DNA of 64,000 nt, taken from assembly GCA_002070185.1 (NCBI GenBank), contig MWCT01000010.1, forward strand, positions 1 to 64,000. The letters are read 5' to 3'. The notes under the pieces are model-generated. The model worked only from the letters and a program-made list of their open reading frames with translations. It was not told where the DNA came from and made no database searches. A program made the position numbers and the translations under genes. Shown in pieces: positions 44,383-53,822 of the stretch. The first letter of the stretch is position 1. Each line of letters starts with the position of its first letter. Origin of the DNA: a candidate division BRC1 bacterium ADurb.Bin183. GTDB lineage: Bacteria; Sumerlaeota; Sumerlaeia; MWCT01.

Positions 44383-45028
44383 AATTGCCCTGCCAAAAGG
44401 CGCTGTTCAAAATCAGGTAAAAAACCACCTTGCCGCTTGCGGCATAGATTTTTCCGGTTATCAAAAGGACGCCCGCGCCTATGCCTCCGGAGCCAGCGGC
44501 GAACAGAACCTTTTCTCAAAACAATTCCGCGAAAAAGATATCCCCATTCAGGTCAGCATCGGAAATTATGACCTCGGTCTTTGCAGCTCCTACTGGGTCA
44601 TGGAACATCTGGCGCAATATCCCAAAGCGGCAATCATAAATCTGCGCACGCTGGATATTCCATCGGGATATCTTTATGTCTGCTGCGCCGCATCAGAGCC
44701 GGAGGGCAGCGCGGGAGAAGTGTTAGCAAGGATGGCAGCGCGAGGTCCCATTCGTATTGCCACGCAATTTCCCGGATTGGCGGAGGAATTCGCCTTGCGC
44801 CTTCGCCTGCCCGATTTTCGCATCTTCGCCCTTTGGGGGGCGGCGGAGGCTTACCCTCCCGAAGGCGCGGAACTTGCCCTTTTATGCGCCAATAACGAAG
44901 GCTTTATAAGCGCCAACGGCTTGCGCATTGTGGAACAAATTCTTGAATCCCGCGTTTCTCTCATTGCAAACCGCGCGCTCTTTGAAACAAAAGACTTGAC
45001 GCCGATTTTAAACAAACTTTGCCAATAA
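44375..45028 (+). CDS. HisG-like protein with degraded PRPP-binding loop
   Basis: GTG start (44375) overlapping hisZ by eight bases; 217 residues, the short HisG length. It keeps the N-terminal I-A-L-P-K-G motif (residues 4-9) and R-I-A-T-Q-F-P. But where functional enzymes have an E/S-T-G-x-T-L phosphate loop it has C-A-N-N-E-G-F-I-S-A-N-G-L (about 171-183), and W-G-A-A-E-A for the usual G-S-x-E. It is therefore probably not a complete enzyme. The next gene shows the opposite pattern, so the two may form one composite active site with HisZ as activator. I leave the symbol empty because function is unproven. Confidence 0.78.
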   Translation: MIKIALPKGAVQNQVKNHLAACGIDFSGYQKDARAYASGASGEQNLFSKQFREKDIPIQVSIGNYDLGLCSSYWVMEHLAQYPKAAIINLRTLDIPSGYLYVCCAASEPEGSAGEVLARMAARGPIRIATQFPGLAEEFALRLRLPDFRIFALWGAAEAYPPEGAELALLCANNEGFISANGLRIVEQILESRVSLIANRALFETKDLTPILNKLCQ

Positions 45029-45043
45029 TCACGGATACAAACA

Positions 45044-45781
45044 ATGGATAATGGACAAAATAAAAACCTTGTTCGCCTCGCTCTGGCTGATGGACATCAG
45101 CAAAAATCCGCTTGCGCCTTTCTCAAATCCTGCGGCATCGAGGTGGAGGGCTACGATTCCTCCTCAGTTTCCCGCCGCCCGAAGAGCAATCTTAAAGGAT
45201 TCGAGATCAAAGTTATCCGACCGCAGGACATGCCCGCACAAGTTGCCAACGGTCATTTTGACCTCGCCATCACCGGCGAAGACTGGTTCCTTGACCATCG
45301 CTACCAGTTCCCCTCGACACCTGTGGAAAAACTCCTCAATTTAGGCTTTGCCGGCGTGCGCGTTTGCGCCGCGGCGCATAATGACCTTGGCGTAAAAACC
45401 GTTGAGGAATTCACAGCCCTTTTTGAACGCGGCGGGCTGCCTTTTCCCTTTATTCGCATCGCAGGCGAATACGTGAACATTGCAGACCACTTCGCCTATA
45501 CCCATCGCTTTCGCCGCTACAAAGTGATTCCCACAACAGGCTCCACGGAGGCTTACCTGCCGGAGGATGCGGACATGATTATCGAAAATTCCGAGACGGG
45601 GCGCACGCTTATTGAAAACAATCTCGGCATCATGGAAGTCCTCTTCAAAAGCTCCGCATGCCTTATTGCCAATACAAAAAGCCTTCGCAATCTCGCAAAA
45701 AAGAATCAAATCCGCGAGTTGACGGAAAAATTCAAAGCCGCTGTCAAAAAGGCGGAAGAAAATCAGGAGCCCGCTTCATGA
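45044..45781 (+). CDS. hisG: HisG-like ATP phosphoribosyltransferase with intact PRPP loop but altered N-terminus
   Basis: 245 residues. The PRPP-binding region is canonical: T-G-S-T-E-A-Y then E-T-G-R-T-L-I-E-N-N-L (about 184-194), and D-L-A-I-T-G-E-D matches the D-x-G-I-T/V-G-x-D motif. But the N-terminal A-L-P-K-G is A-L-A-D-G here (residues 13-17), losing the lysine. It follows the first HisG-like gene after 15 bases and overlaps hisS by four bases (ATGA). This is the better hisG candidate. It would catalyse ATP + PRPP to phosphoribosyl-ATP, the first step of histidine synthesis; the other his genes are outside the window. Confidence 0.8.
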   Translation: MDNGQNKNLVRLALADGHQQKSACAFLKSCGIEVEGYDSSSVSRRPKSNLKGFEIKVIRPQDMPAQVANGHFDLAITGEDWFLDHRYQFPSTPVEKLLNLGFAGVRVCAAAHNDLGVKTVEEFTALFERGGLPFPFIRIAGEYVNIADHFAYTHRFRRYKVIPTTGSTEAYLPEDADMIIENSETGRTLIENNLGIMEVLFKSSACLIANTKSLRNLAKKNQIRELTEKFKAAVKKAEENQEPAS

Positions 45782-47124
45782 CCGATTCTATCATCGAACC
45801 CCGCGCCGTGAGCGGTTTTCCCGAATGGCTCCCAGAAGAAGAGGCGGAATTCCAGCGTCTGCTTGGCATTGTTAAAAAAGGATTCGAAACCTTCGGCTTT
45901 GCCCCCATCGAAACACCCGCCGCCGAACTGCTCGAAGTCCTAGCATCTAAAGGCGAAATCAACAAACAAATTTACACCCTTGCCCGCCCCAACGCCGCAG
46001 AGGAAGAACGCGAAACGGACATGGCGCTTCATTTTGACCTCACAGTTCCCCTCGCGCGTTATGTCGCTATGAATTTTGATAAACTCTCTTTCCCTTTTAG
46101 GCGTTATCAGATTCAAAAAGTCTGGCGCGGCGAACGTCCGCAGAAAGGACGTTTCAGAGAATTCTATCAATGCGATATTGATGTCATCGGACATGAATCG
46201 CTTGACCCATTGAACGATGCCGAAATCCCCGCCGTCATTTACGGTATATTCACAAAGATGCAAATCGGCGCATTTGTCATCCGAGTCTCCAACAGAAAAA
46301 TACTGCAGGGCATACTGCTCGAATTCGCCACCCCCGCCGAAATAGCTATGGAAGCCTTGCGCATTGTGGATCGCCTCCCCAAAATTGGCGCAGATGCCGT
46401 CCAGCACGACTTGGAAACGGGATGCGGGCTTCCCTCGGAACTCGCCGCACATATCATTGAAATTGCAGGCATCTCCGGCAGAGGCGCTGATGTGATGGAG
46501 CGTCTGGAAAAAAACAATCATTCCCATCCGCTTTACCTTGAAGGCGCGGAAGAATTGAAACTCCTTGTCACAAACCTTGCCGCGCTCGGCGTCCCAGATG
46601 ACGCCTTTGAGGTTGACCTCTCCATCACGCGCGGACTCGATTATTACACCGGCACAGTGTATGAAACATTTCTGCGGGATTATTCGCAGCTGGGCAGCAT
46701 CTGCTCCGGCGGACGCTATGATAATCTGGCGTCGCACTTCACAACCCAGCATCTCCCCGGCGTGGGAATTTCCATCGGCTTAACGCGCCTTTTTTCCAAT
46801 CTCCTTGATGCGGGCATCGTCAAGCCCTCCGCCAAATCCCCATCGAAGGTTCTTGTATCGGTCATGGATAGGGCGCGCCTAAAAGATTATTTCTCGGCGG
46901 CAACTGAACTCCGCCATGCCGGCATCCCCACTGAGGTCTTCCTCGAAAATAAGCGCTTCAAGGCGCAGATAAAATATGCGGATAAAAAAGGAATCCCGCT
47001 TGTCTTAATTGCCGGCGAAACCGAATTCGCCACCGGAACATGGCTGCTCAAAGACATGCGCAATGGAATTCAGACTTCCATCAGCCGCAAAGAACTTGTC
47101 ACTTGCGTTTCCAGCCTTCTTTAA
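45778..47124 (+). CDS. hisS: Histidyl-tRNA synthetase
   Basis: ATG 45778 overlaps the previous stop (ATGA); a longer frame upstream is only the read-through of the same phase. 448 residues with motif 2 (W-R-G-E-R-P-Q-K-G-R-F-R-E-F-Y-Q), the histidine motif R-G-L-D-Y-Y-T-G-T-V-Y-E, G-G-R-Y-D-N-L and motif 3 with G-I-G-L-T-R-like G-I-S-I-G-L-T-R-L. A C-terminal anticodon-binding domain of about 95 residues follows. The full motif set distinguishes it from HisZ. Its sharing of an operon with hisZ and two hisG-like genes is unusual. Confidence 0.92.
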   Translation: MTDSIIEPRAVSGFPEWLPEEEAEFQRLLGIVKKGFETFGFAPIETPAAELLEVLASKGEINKQIYTLARPNAAEEERETDMALHFDLTVPLARYVAMNFDKLSFPFRRYQIQKVWRGERPQKGRFREFYQCDIDVIGHESLDPLNDAEIPAVIYGIFTKMQIGAFVIRVSNRKILQGILLEFATPAEIAMEALRIVDRLPKIGADAVQHDLETGCGLPSELAAHIIEIAGISGRGADVMERLEKNNHSHPLYLEGAEELKLLVTNLAALGVPDDAFEVDLSITRGLDYYTGTVYETFLRDYSQLGSICSGGRYDNLASHFTTQHLPGVGISIGLTRLFSNLLDAGIVKPSAKSPSKVLVSVMDRARLKDYFSAATELRHAGIPTEVFLENKRFKAQIKYADKKGIPLVLIAGETEFATGTWLLKDMRNGIQTSISRKELVTCVSSLL

Positions 47125-49952
47125 ACCGTCATCTTGAACGCGGCAATCTTGCAATGTTCTAAAGTGAAATACCCCGCCGACTTTTTCATTTTAGCCGGAT
47201 TGATTTCATCCGATTGAACCGCAAGGGTTTCGCCTTTTTGCCCTTTGAGATTTAATTTGACTTGAATTTTTTCCCGCGTGGGATTCCATAAGCGGATGAT
47301 GACGCTCTTGCCATCTTCCGATTTCTTGATGCACGAAACGCCGAGATTGCCTGCGGCGCTTGCCGGTTTCACATCAAGCAAAAGATAATCGGAGGCGTTT
47401 GTCAGGCTGCCTTTTCGTTGCGAGGCGGAGAGGATGGCGCGAATCGGCGTCATAAAATCGGCGGCGGCGCGCACAAGCCCGTGTTTTTTCCAATCGCCCG
47501 CAATCGGTTGAATTGCATAATGGAATTCGAGGCGTCCCAGACACTGCGAACCCTCCAGCGAATAATCCTCGCCGATGGAACGGCGCGTGCCTCTCAGAAG
47601 CGTCAACGCCAAAGTGTGCGGTTTATCGTCAAGGCATGCCGCCTCCGGAATGCCCTTTGTCAAAATCGCAAGCCCGCCTTTTTCATCGGAAACGGCAAAC
47701 CACGAAGATGCCGCTTGCGTTTCAGGCAGAGGCTCCGTCCAATCCGGCGTCTCCGGCAGATGAATATCCCGCTCAACGACATCGAACGGCGCATCAGCGA
47801 GCCATGATTTTGCCTTTGTTGCCCCGCTGGGAAAAATAACGCGAAGGCGATGATCCCTTGCATTATTTTCCACAACCGTTTTAATATCAGCCCGCCTTGC
47901 GCTGCATTCCAGCGTAACAATCGAGACGATTGTTTCCTCAACCATATCAGTTGAACGCCGCGCCTTAAAAGGTTGGGCGGTTTCCACAAGTTCCACATTC
48001 TTCTCCCGCGGTTCGCATCGGGCGGGGAGCGTCATTCGGCGGGTTATACGCAAGGATGCCGAAAGCGGTCCTTGCTCAATAATTTCAACAACGCCCGCTG
48101 CGCTTGTTGAATAAATAATCGAATCATTCATCGGCGGCGTGTATGTGGTTGAATCGCCCACATCGCCCGATGAAACGAAAACATTCAACCCTGAATAAAC
48201 CCGTCCGGTCTTTTTATCTGTCAGCGTCAAGCTGCCGTCCGCTTCAGCCTTAACGCGCAAAAATTCATTTTCTATCTCGGCAGGAGCGGTCATCCGCGCC
48301 GATTCAAATGAGCAACACTTATCCGGTATTGTCAGATTCAGCCACGCGCCCGGCTTGACGATATACGTTTTATATCCGAAAGCCGGCAAATCCTCCGCGA
48401 GAAAATCCGCCTCAACCCTCAGGCATAAAAAACCCAGCTGCGCCTCGTGGTCGGCAAGAATCTCCCTCTCCTGCTTTTGTTTCGATTTGAGAACAAACGG
48501 CACAGGACGCCCCTTCACGTCGCGTATCTGCAATCCCGCCGGCTTCCATGAATAGGGGAGGTCTATGACCGCGCGCACAACTCGGCTGCGCCGAAATCCT
48601 GCCGTGTTGAAAACCGTGAGGGCAATCTCCCGCTCTTCCAGACGGGACGTGTCAATTTTCAAAACAATATCCTTCATCGCCTCATAAGCGATAAAGTCCG
48701 AAAGATTCCGCGCCTGCGCATAACGCTCCGCCATGGCGTCATGCACGGCATCCACGCTTGTGCCGCAGATGCCGTCATGCGCATGATTAACCATCAGCAT
48801 CTTCCAGGCTTTGTCCACAAAAGGTTTGGGGTATTCCGAGCCGTGCATCGAAGCAAGGGCGCAGATAGGTTCGGCAAGGCGAATGAGCGCCGTCTCCGCG
48901 GCGTGATTCAAAAGCTTCATATTAATCCGCGATGAGATGGTTCCCGGCAGGAGTTGATTGAATCCCGGAACCTTGATGGGACGCCGCATCTCCCCTTTGA
49001 ACGTCTGTAATTTTATCCCGCGCTTTTTGACATAAGCCCGCACATCCGCAATATAAGCGGGGAGAGTTGAATGAACGACAACCTCCCGTCCGAAATGCTC
49101 ATTGGCTGTGCGGATAATCTCCGGCACATCCCTATGCGGAAACAGGTGATCCACGCCGTCCATCCCCAAAAGGATTGGCACAACGGAAACGGAAAGCGCC
49201 TTCTCGATGAGCTCCTCCACGCATTTGACCCAGAGCCCTTTATCGCGAAGAAAAACCTCGCGCGTCCGCCACCAATAATGATCCGCGCTGGCGGCATCGC
49301 AGGCGTGCATGGGACAATCGGCTGCCCAGCGGTATGACCAATCCATCGCATCGCGCCCCACACACCCCGGGCGATGCACAAGATAAAACCAGTTCGATTT
49401 TGTGTAGCGATCTGGAAGATGAAACCCCAGCGCCTGCGAACCGTCCGGCGATTCCCATATCATCTCGCTTTTTGTCTGCCATTGGCTGATGCCGCGAGAA
49501 AAGATAATACTTGTTATGCCGAACCCCGAAAAAATCTGAGGCATCTGCCCGCAATGACCAAAGGAGGAAATCAGATAACCCTCCCGCATTGTCGCCCCGC
49601 GGCTTTCGGCGATTCGCATCCCATAAAGCAAATTGCGGATGATGCTTTCGCCCGCAATCAAGTTATTGTCAACCAGCGAATACCACGGTCCCGTAAAGAG
49701 CCGACCCTCCTTCAGCCAGCGCCGGACATCCTCCGCCCGTTCAGGTCTGACCTCCAGATAATCCTCCAACATCGCAGTCTGACCGTCTAAAAGAAACGCC
49801 TTGTAATTAGGGTCGTTCTCAAAAATTTCAAACAACTGGTCGAGGCATTTGACAAGATAAGGCTGAAAAAATTCAAACGGCTGCCGCCATTCCCTATCCC
49901 AGTGGGAATGAGACACCACATGCAACTTTAAATCATTAGGCAGATTTTTCAT
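47121..49952 (-). CDS. GH38 alpha-mannosidase family protein with altered nucleophile position
   Basis: 943 residues, no signal peptide, with the GH38 layout: catalytic barrel (about 1-280), three-helix middle domain and beta-sandwich C-terminal half. Zinc ligands H17 and D19 (H-S-H-W-D) and the N-H-A-H-D-G-I-C-G-T histidine are present. But the metal-binding nucleophile of the D-S/P-F-G-H motif is replaced by serine (S129 in I-S-S-F-G-H-C). Either it has lost hydrolysis, works by another route, or the alignment is shifted, though the F-G-H anchor makes that unlikely. The family cuts alpha-mannose linkages. Stop overlaps the hisS stop in convergent orientation. Confidence 0.85.
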   Translation of the reverse strand: MKNLPNDLKLHVVSHSHWDREWRQPFEFFQPYLVKCLDQLFEIFENDPNYKAFLLDGQTAMLEDYLEVRPERAEDVRRWLKEGRLFTGPWYSLVDNNLIAGESIIRNLLYGMRIAESRGATMREGYLISSFGHCGQMPQIFSGFGITSIIFSRGISQWQTKSEMIWESPDGSQALGFHLPDRYTKSNWFYLVHRPGCVGRDAMDWSYRWAADCPMHACDAASADHYWWRTREVFLRDKGLWVKCVEELIEKALSVSVVPILLGMDGVDHLFPHRDVPEIIRTANEHFGREVVVHSTLPAYIADVRAYVKKRGIKLQTFKGEMRRPIKVPGFNQLLPGTISSRINMKLLNHAAETALIRLAEPICALASMHGSEYPKPFVDKAWKMLMVNHAHDGICGTSVDAVHDAMAERYAQARNLSDFIAYEAMKDIVLKIDTSRLEEREIALTVFNTAGFRRSRVVRAVIDLPYSWKPAGLQIRDVKGRPVPFVLKSKQKQEREILADHEAQLGFLCLRVEADFLAEDLPAFGYKTYIVKPGAWLNLTIPDKCCSFESARMTAPAEIENEFLRVKAEADGSLTLTDKKTGRVYSGLNVFVSSGDVGDSTTYTPPMNDSIIYSTSAAGVVEIIEQGPLSASLRITRRMTLPARCEPREKNVELVETAQPFKARRSTDMVEETIVSIVTLECSARRADIKTVVENNARDHRLRVIFPSGATKAKSWLADAPFDVVERDIHLPETPDWTEPLPETQAASSWFAVSDEKGGLAILTKGIPEAACLDDKPHTLALTLLRGTRRSIGEDYSLEGSQCLGRLEFHYAIQPIAGDWKKHGLVRAAADFMTPIRAILSASQRKGSLTNASDYLLLDVKPASAAGNLGVSCIKKSEDGKSVIIRLWNPTREKIQVKLNLKGQKGETLAVQSDEINPAKMKKSAGYFTLEHCKIAAFKMTV

Positions 49953-50117
49953 ATTACAATTTCCCCAAAAAAGGTTTTAAAATGATTATACATTTTCGGC
50001 GAGTCTATACTACCTGCCTATTTGGCTTTTCAATCGAAAAAATAATACTCTTGAAACCAGCCGCCTGCGCGCCCTATTTTCATTTCATTATTTCTTTATT
50101 CTAAAAGGGGGCTCTTC

Positions 50118-50420
50118 ATGGACGATACTTTCAAAGTAACGTGTCCGGAATGCAACTGCATCCTTGTTGTTGACCGTAAAACCGGCGAGGTGATTGAAAC
50201 CCGAAAGCCTATTCTGGAAGAATCCACAGGCGACCGTTTTGAGGACGCTTTTCAAAAGGTGAAAAAATCAAAGGAGATTGCCGAGGAAAAGTTCCGCGCC
50301 GCTCAAGAAAAAGAACGCGACAAATTCAAAAAACTGGACGCCCTTTTCTCGGAAAAATTAAAAGAAGCGCAGCAAAAAGGCGACATCGCCCCGCCGCAGC
50401 GCCCTTTTGATCTGGAATAA
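50118..50420 (+). CDS. Small coiled-coil protein with an N-terminal CPEC knuckle
   Basis: 100 residues. Residues about 6-17 contain C-P-E-C-N-C, a half zinc knuckle, followed by a V-D-x-K-T-G-E-V-I-E-T beta segment and a long charged helix (about 40-90), ending P-P-Q-R-P-F-D-L-E. The site AAAGGGGG precedes the ATG. Similar small proteins occur in several phyla with no known role. It lies seven bases before the large secreted protein and may share its transcript. Confidence 0.7.
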   Translation: MDDTFKVTCPECNCILVVDRKTGEVIETRKPILEESTGDRFEDAFQKVKKSKEIAEEKFRAAQEKERDKFKKLDALFSEKLKEAQQKGDIAPPQRPFDLE

Positions 50421-50426
50421 AATGCT

Positions 50427-53400
50427 ATGAAATTGATGCCGGCTTTCTTCTTTCTCTTTCTTCTTTTTGCCTTCTCAGCAATGGCGGGAGAGATTTTGCA
50501 CAATCCATCCCTTGAACAGGACGCCGAGTCCGACGGCATTCCCGACCATTGGGCATTCTTGCGGCATCCTGTCTTGGATACAGATTTGCTTGCCGCCTTT
50601 GATGGAAACGCAAGCGTTCGCGCATCCGTATATCACAACCTGATGCAGTCCCGCCACGCCTTGCCCGGCGTGCGATACACATTCTCCGGATTTGTTCGCG
50701 GCGAGGAGGGCGATGAATCCGCACAACTTGCATGCGAATTTTTTTCACCCTCCCAGTGGCTGCATTACCAGCGGGGATTTGCGCCGGTTTCCGCCGATTA
50801 TGCCCCGATGGCGGCGACGTTCCTTGCGCCGCCCAAAACAGCCTCTCTCCGCGTTAATTTTAGAAGCCTGCTCTCCTCTCAATGGGTTTGCGGAGACGCC
50901 TTCTCGCTCCTTGATGAATTTATCGCAAATCCCGATTTTGAAGATATACAAAACGCCATGCCGTCGGGATGGTATGCCAGCGGCGCGCCTGCGGTCAACG
51001 CCTCATATCAGGGCGCATGGAGCGGCAAAACGCAAGTTCGATGCAATCGCGAAAATTATTTTTATCAGGATATGGCTGTTTATCCCGATAAAAAATACGC
51101 CCTTGTTTTTCATGTCCGCACGGATGACGATTCTTCAATCTCGGACTTTCTGCCCGTCCTGTTTTTCGATAATGCGCTGAGCATCATTTCGGAAATTCGA
51201 ATCCCTTTCGATGCGGAGCCGTTCTATAAGCGATTCGTGAGCGAAATGACGCCTCCTCAAGAAGCGGTATCTATGCGGATTGCACTGCGCCCAGCCGGCG
51301 AGTCGCGCGATTTTTTATGGTTTGACGCCGTCACTATGGCGGCGGTTGCCGCATCGCCTGCCGAGTTTTCTCCTAATGGGGATGGCGTTTATGATGAATG
51401 CGCCGCCGTTGTGCTCCTCAACGAGAGCGCCCTTGTGACTCTTCATGTATCTAATGCCGCAAACGACGCCCTGCGCACGATTGCCGTTCTTGCAACTCGC
51501 CCAAAAGGGGCGCACTCCTTTTCATGGAACGGGCGCGCGGACGATGACACGCCCACAACAGCCGGAAAATATCGCTTTAATTTTTTGATACAGTCCGCGT
51601 TGCTGGGCGAGCTTGAAATATCCGCGCCGATGGAAGTCGCCGCTCCGCCGCCTGTCGCCGCTCCGCCGCATGAGTTTGCCGATACGTTTCCTTTGGGAAT
51701 CTGGTTCCATCTCAGCGGACGCTATGCGGATGATATTAATTATCCGCGCTATCTCACAGCCGTTGCCGCCAGAGGGTTTGACACCGTCATCGCCAGCTGG
51801 ATGAATGAGCCGCGCATCGCTGAATTCATGGATGCCGCCGATAACGCCGGCTTGAGTGTCATCGCCCACAACCGCGCCATAGACAACCTCATCACGCAAA
51901 AATATGATTTCGCTTATGACAAAATTCCCGAAACGAAAATGCGCGAAGCGGCAACATCGGCGGCGCTTGCCCTTGCTCATCATTCCTCCTTTATCGGTTA
52001 TTATATTCGCGATGAAATCGCGCCGGAATATCTCGAAAATGCTAAAAATATAGTTCGAATTCTTCGCGGCGCAGACCCCGCCCACCCATCCTTCAACGCC
52101 ATAGCCATGACTCCCGACCTGCCCGAACGATTTGAAAAACTCGATACCGATGTCCTCCTGCACGATGTTTATCCCATCTGGTCGCTCGAGCCCGTTGCGC
52201 CCTCAACGTTCGATTCCTTCTGCGCCTCGTTAGAAATGGCATCGCGCGCCGCCATCGAAAAAAAACGCCCCCTTTGGGTTATTCTCCAATCCTATGGCGA
52301 TGAAAATCTGCGCATGCCCGCCCCTGCAGAACTGCGCTGCCAAGTCTGGCTTTCCCTTGCCTATAATGCCAAAGGAGTTTTCTTCTTTCTCGCGCAAAGT
52401 CTTTTTAATCTGCGAGGGGTGTTCTCGTTCGATGAAACGCCGCTGCCGATACTTGATGAACTCGGCGAAATTAACGCGGAACTTGCGCGCCTTGCGCCGA
52501 CGCTTTTAACCCTTGCGCCCGCCGAAAGCCTCGCCTCGGCGCCGCCCGACCACCTTGTCAAATCATTCACAGACTCCGATGAAACGCCGCATCTTATCGT
52601 GGTGAACAAAGATTGCCTATCAACACGCTCCGTTGAACTTATATTAAATTTGGAGGGCGCCGCGCTTGTGAGCGATATCCTGAAGGAAGCCCCGATTGCG
52701 CATTTTTACGAAGCGGGCAGACTGCACATCCCCCTCACAATAGAAGCGGGCGGCGGACGTCTTATCAGAATCGAACAAAAAAACAGCGCCGCTAACGCGC
52801 CTCACAGGGCGCCGCGCGAGGCTATCGCCTCCGCCCTTTCGCTCCCGAATTTCAATATGATGGAAGAACCGCTGCATTTATCCGAACCGCAAAATGGCGT
52901 TCTTGTATCTTTTATACCCATCAAAGAATGGACAAATAATCTCGCCGTTGGCGAGGGGCTGGCTTGTGTTACATCAAACACAGGGGGCTTTCGCCTCTAT
53001 GATGTCGCACGTCCATGGTCGCCCATGCCGATAGCTCATGTTTTCGATGAACATAATTACAATGCGGCGTCTATCAACGGCGGACGAATTTTCCTTGCCG
53101 ACCCATGGGGCGGCGTCATCATATACTCGCTTGATTATGCTCGAAATTTAGATTTTTTGGGTGAGCGTTGGGGACATTCCGGCGCGCCCTTTTCTATGAA
53201 TGTTAACGGTGATTGCGCCTTTTTATCCTGCGCTAAATATGGGCTGCGCCTTCTTGATGTATCCGAGCCAACCAGTCCTGTTCTTACCGGTTGCGGCGAA
53301 CCTTGCGAATTTGGACGCCATGTTATTCCGCGCGGCGATTATGCATATCTCCTTGATGAATTTAACGGCATCCACATCGAGGATATTTCAACATCCGCGC

Positions 53401-53822
53401 CGATACGTTTGGCAACGTTGCCGCTCAATAGACCTTTGTCTGGGGATGCCTGCGGGGATGCCCTTGCCGTTGCCTGCGGGGATTATGGGCTTAAGGTCTT
53501 TTCCATTCACAAACCCTGCGAACCTGAATTGATGGGCGAGATTGCCCTCTCCCAAACAGATTCTGCCACATTTTATAGAAATAAAAATATCTTTGCTTCA
53601 GCAGGATTGGAGGGTATCGCCATCATTGAACTGGACGAAAAAGGCGCCCCTCAATTAAAAGGCTATTACCAGCCGCTGTCCGGTTATTATGCCCTCAAAG
53701 TAGTTGTGGACGACCCCTATTTATACATCCTCTACCCTTATGCGGGAGTTTGTATTCTTTCTCCCGATCGGCTTCTCAATCCCAATTCCGGAGCGCACTT
53801 CGATGGCATGGCGGCGTATTGA
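50427..53822 (+). CDS. Large exported protein: two carbohydrate-binding-like domains, FlgD-like Ig, glycosidase-like barrel and LVIVD repeats
   Basis: 1131 residues with a signal peptide (M-K-L-M-P-A-F-F-F-L-F-L-L-F-A). Order: two jelly-roll-like regions (N-P-S-L-E-Q-D... and N-P-D-F-E-D...) up to about 300; a FlgD-like Ig domain (S-P-N-G-D-G-V-Y-D, about 310-410); a TIM-barrel-like region (about 425-690) with I-G-Y-Y-I-R-D-E and A-K-G-V-F-F-F; and at about 820-1130 a propeller of LVIVD-type repeats (L-R-L-L-D-V-S-E-P and similar). LVIVD proteins and such barrels are usually extracellular. Substrate unknown. The gene overlaps the TMTC-like gene by 20 bases. Confidence 0.75.
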   Translation: MKLMPAFFFLFLLFAFSAMAGEILHNPSLEQDAESDGIPDHWAFLRHPVLDTDLLAAFDGNASVRASVYHNLMQSRHALPGVRYTFSGFVRGEEGDESAQLACEFFSPSQWLHYQRGFAPVSADYAPMAATFLAPPKTASLRVNFRSLLSSQWVCGDAFSLLDEFIANPDFEDIQNAMPSGWYASGAPAVNASYQGAWSGKTQVRCNRENYFYQDMAVYPDKKYALVFHVRTDDDSSISDFLPVLFFDNALSIISEIRIPFDAEPFYKRFVSEMTPPQEAVSMRIALRPAGESRDFLWFDAVTMAAVAASPAEFSPNGDGVYDECAAVVLLNESALVTLHVSNAANDALRTIAVLATRPKGAHSFSWNGRADDDTPTTAGKYRFNFLIQSALLGELEISAPMEVAAPPPVAAPPHEFADTFPLGIWFHLSGRYADDINYPRYLTAVAARGFDTVIASWMNEPRIAEFMDAADNAGLSVIAHNRAIDNLITQKYDFAYDKIPETKMREAATSAALALAHHSSFIGYYIRDEIAPEYLENAKNIVRILRGADPAHPSFNAIAMTPDLPERFEKLDTDVLLHDVYPIWSLEPVAPSTFDSFCASLEMASRAAIEKKRPLWVILQSYGDENLRMPAPAELRCQVWLSLAYNAKGVFFFLAQSLFNLRGVFSFDETPLPILDELGEINAELARLAPTLLTLAPAESLASAPPDHLVKSFTDSDETPHLIVVNKDCLSTRSVELILNLEGAALVSDILKEAPIAHFYEAGRLHIPLTIEAGGGRLIRIEQKNSAANAPHRAPREAIASALSLPNFNMMEEPLHLSEPQNGVLVSFIPIKEWTNNLAVGEGLACVTSNTGGFRLYDVARPWSPMPIAHVFDEHNYNAASINGGRIFLADPWGGVIIYSLDYARNLDFLGERWGHSGAPFSMNVNGDCAFLSCAKYGLRLLDVSEPTSPVLTGCGEPCEFGRHVIPRGDYAYLLDEFNGIHIEDISTSAPIRLATLPLNRPLSGDACGDALAVACGDYGLKVFSIHKPCEPELMGEIALSQTDSATFYRNKNIFASAGLEGIAIIELDEKGAPQLKGYYQPLSGYYALKVVVDDPYLYILYPYAGVCILSPDRLLNPNSGAHFDGMAAY

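Noticed and set aside
45658..45777. Extended N-terminus for hisS
   Set aside because: The extra 40 codons lie within hisG; ATG 45778 gives the normal HisRS start with an ATGA overlap.
45940..46752. 270-codon minus-strand frame opposite hisS
   Set aside because: Overlaps conserved catalytic motifs of hisS; frame openness is a by-product of codon use.
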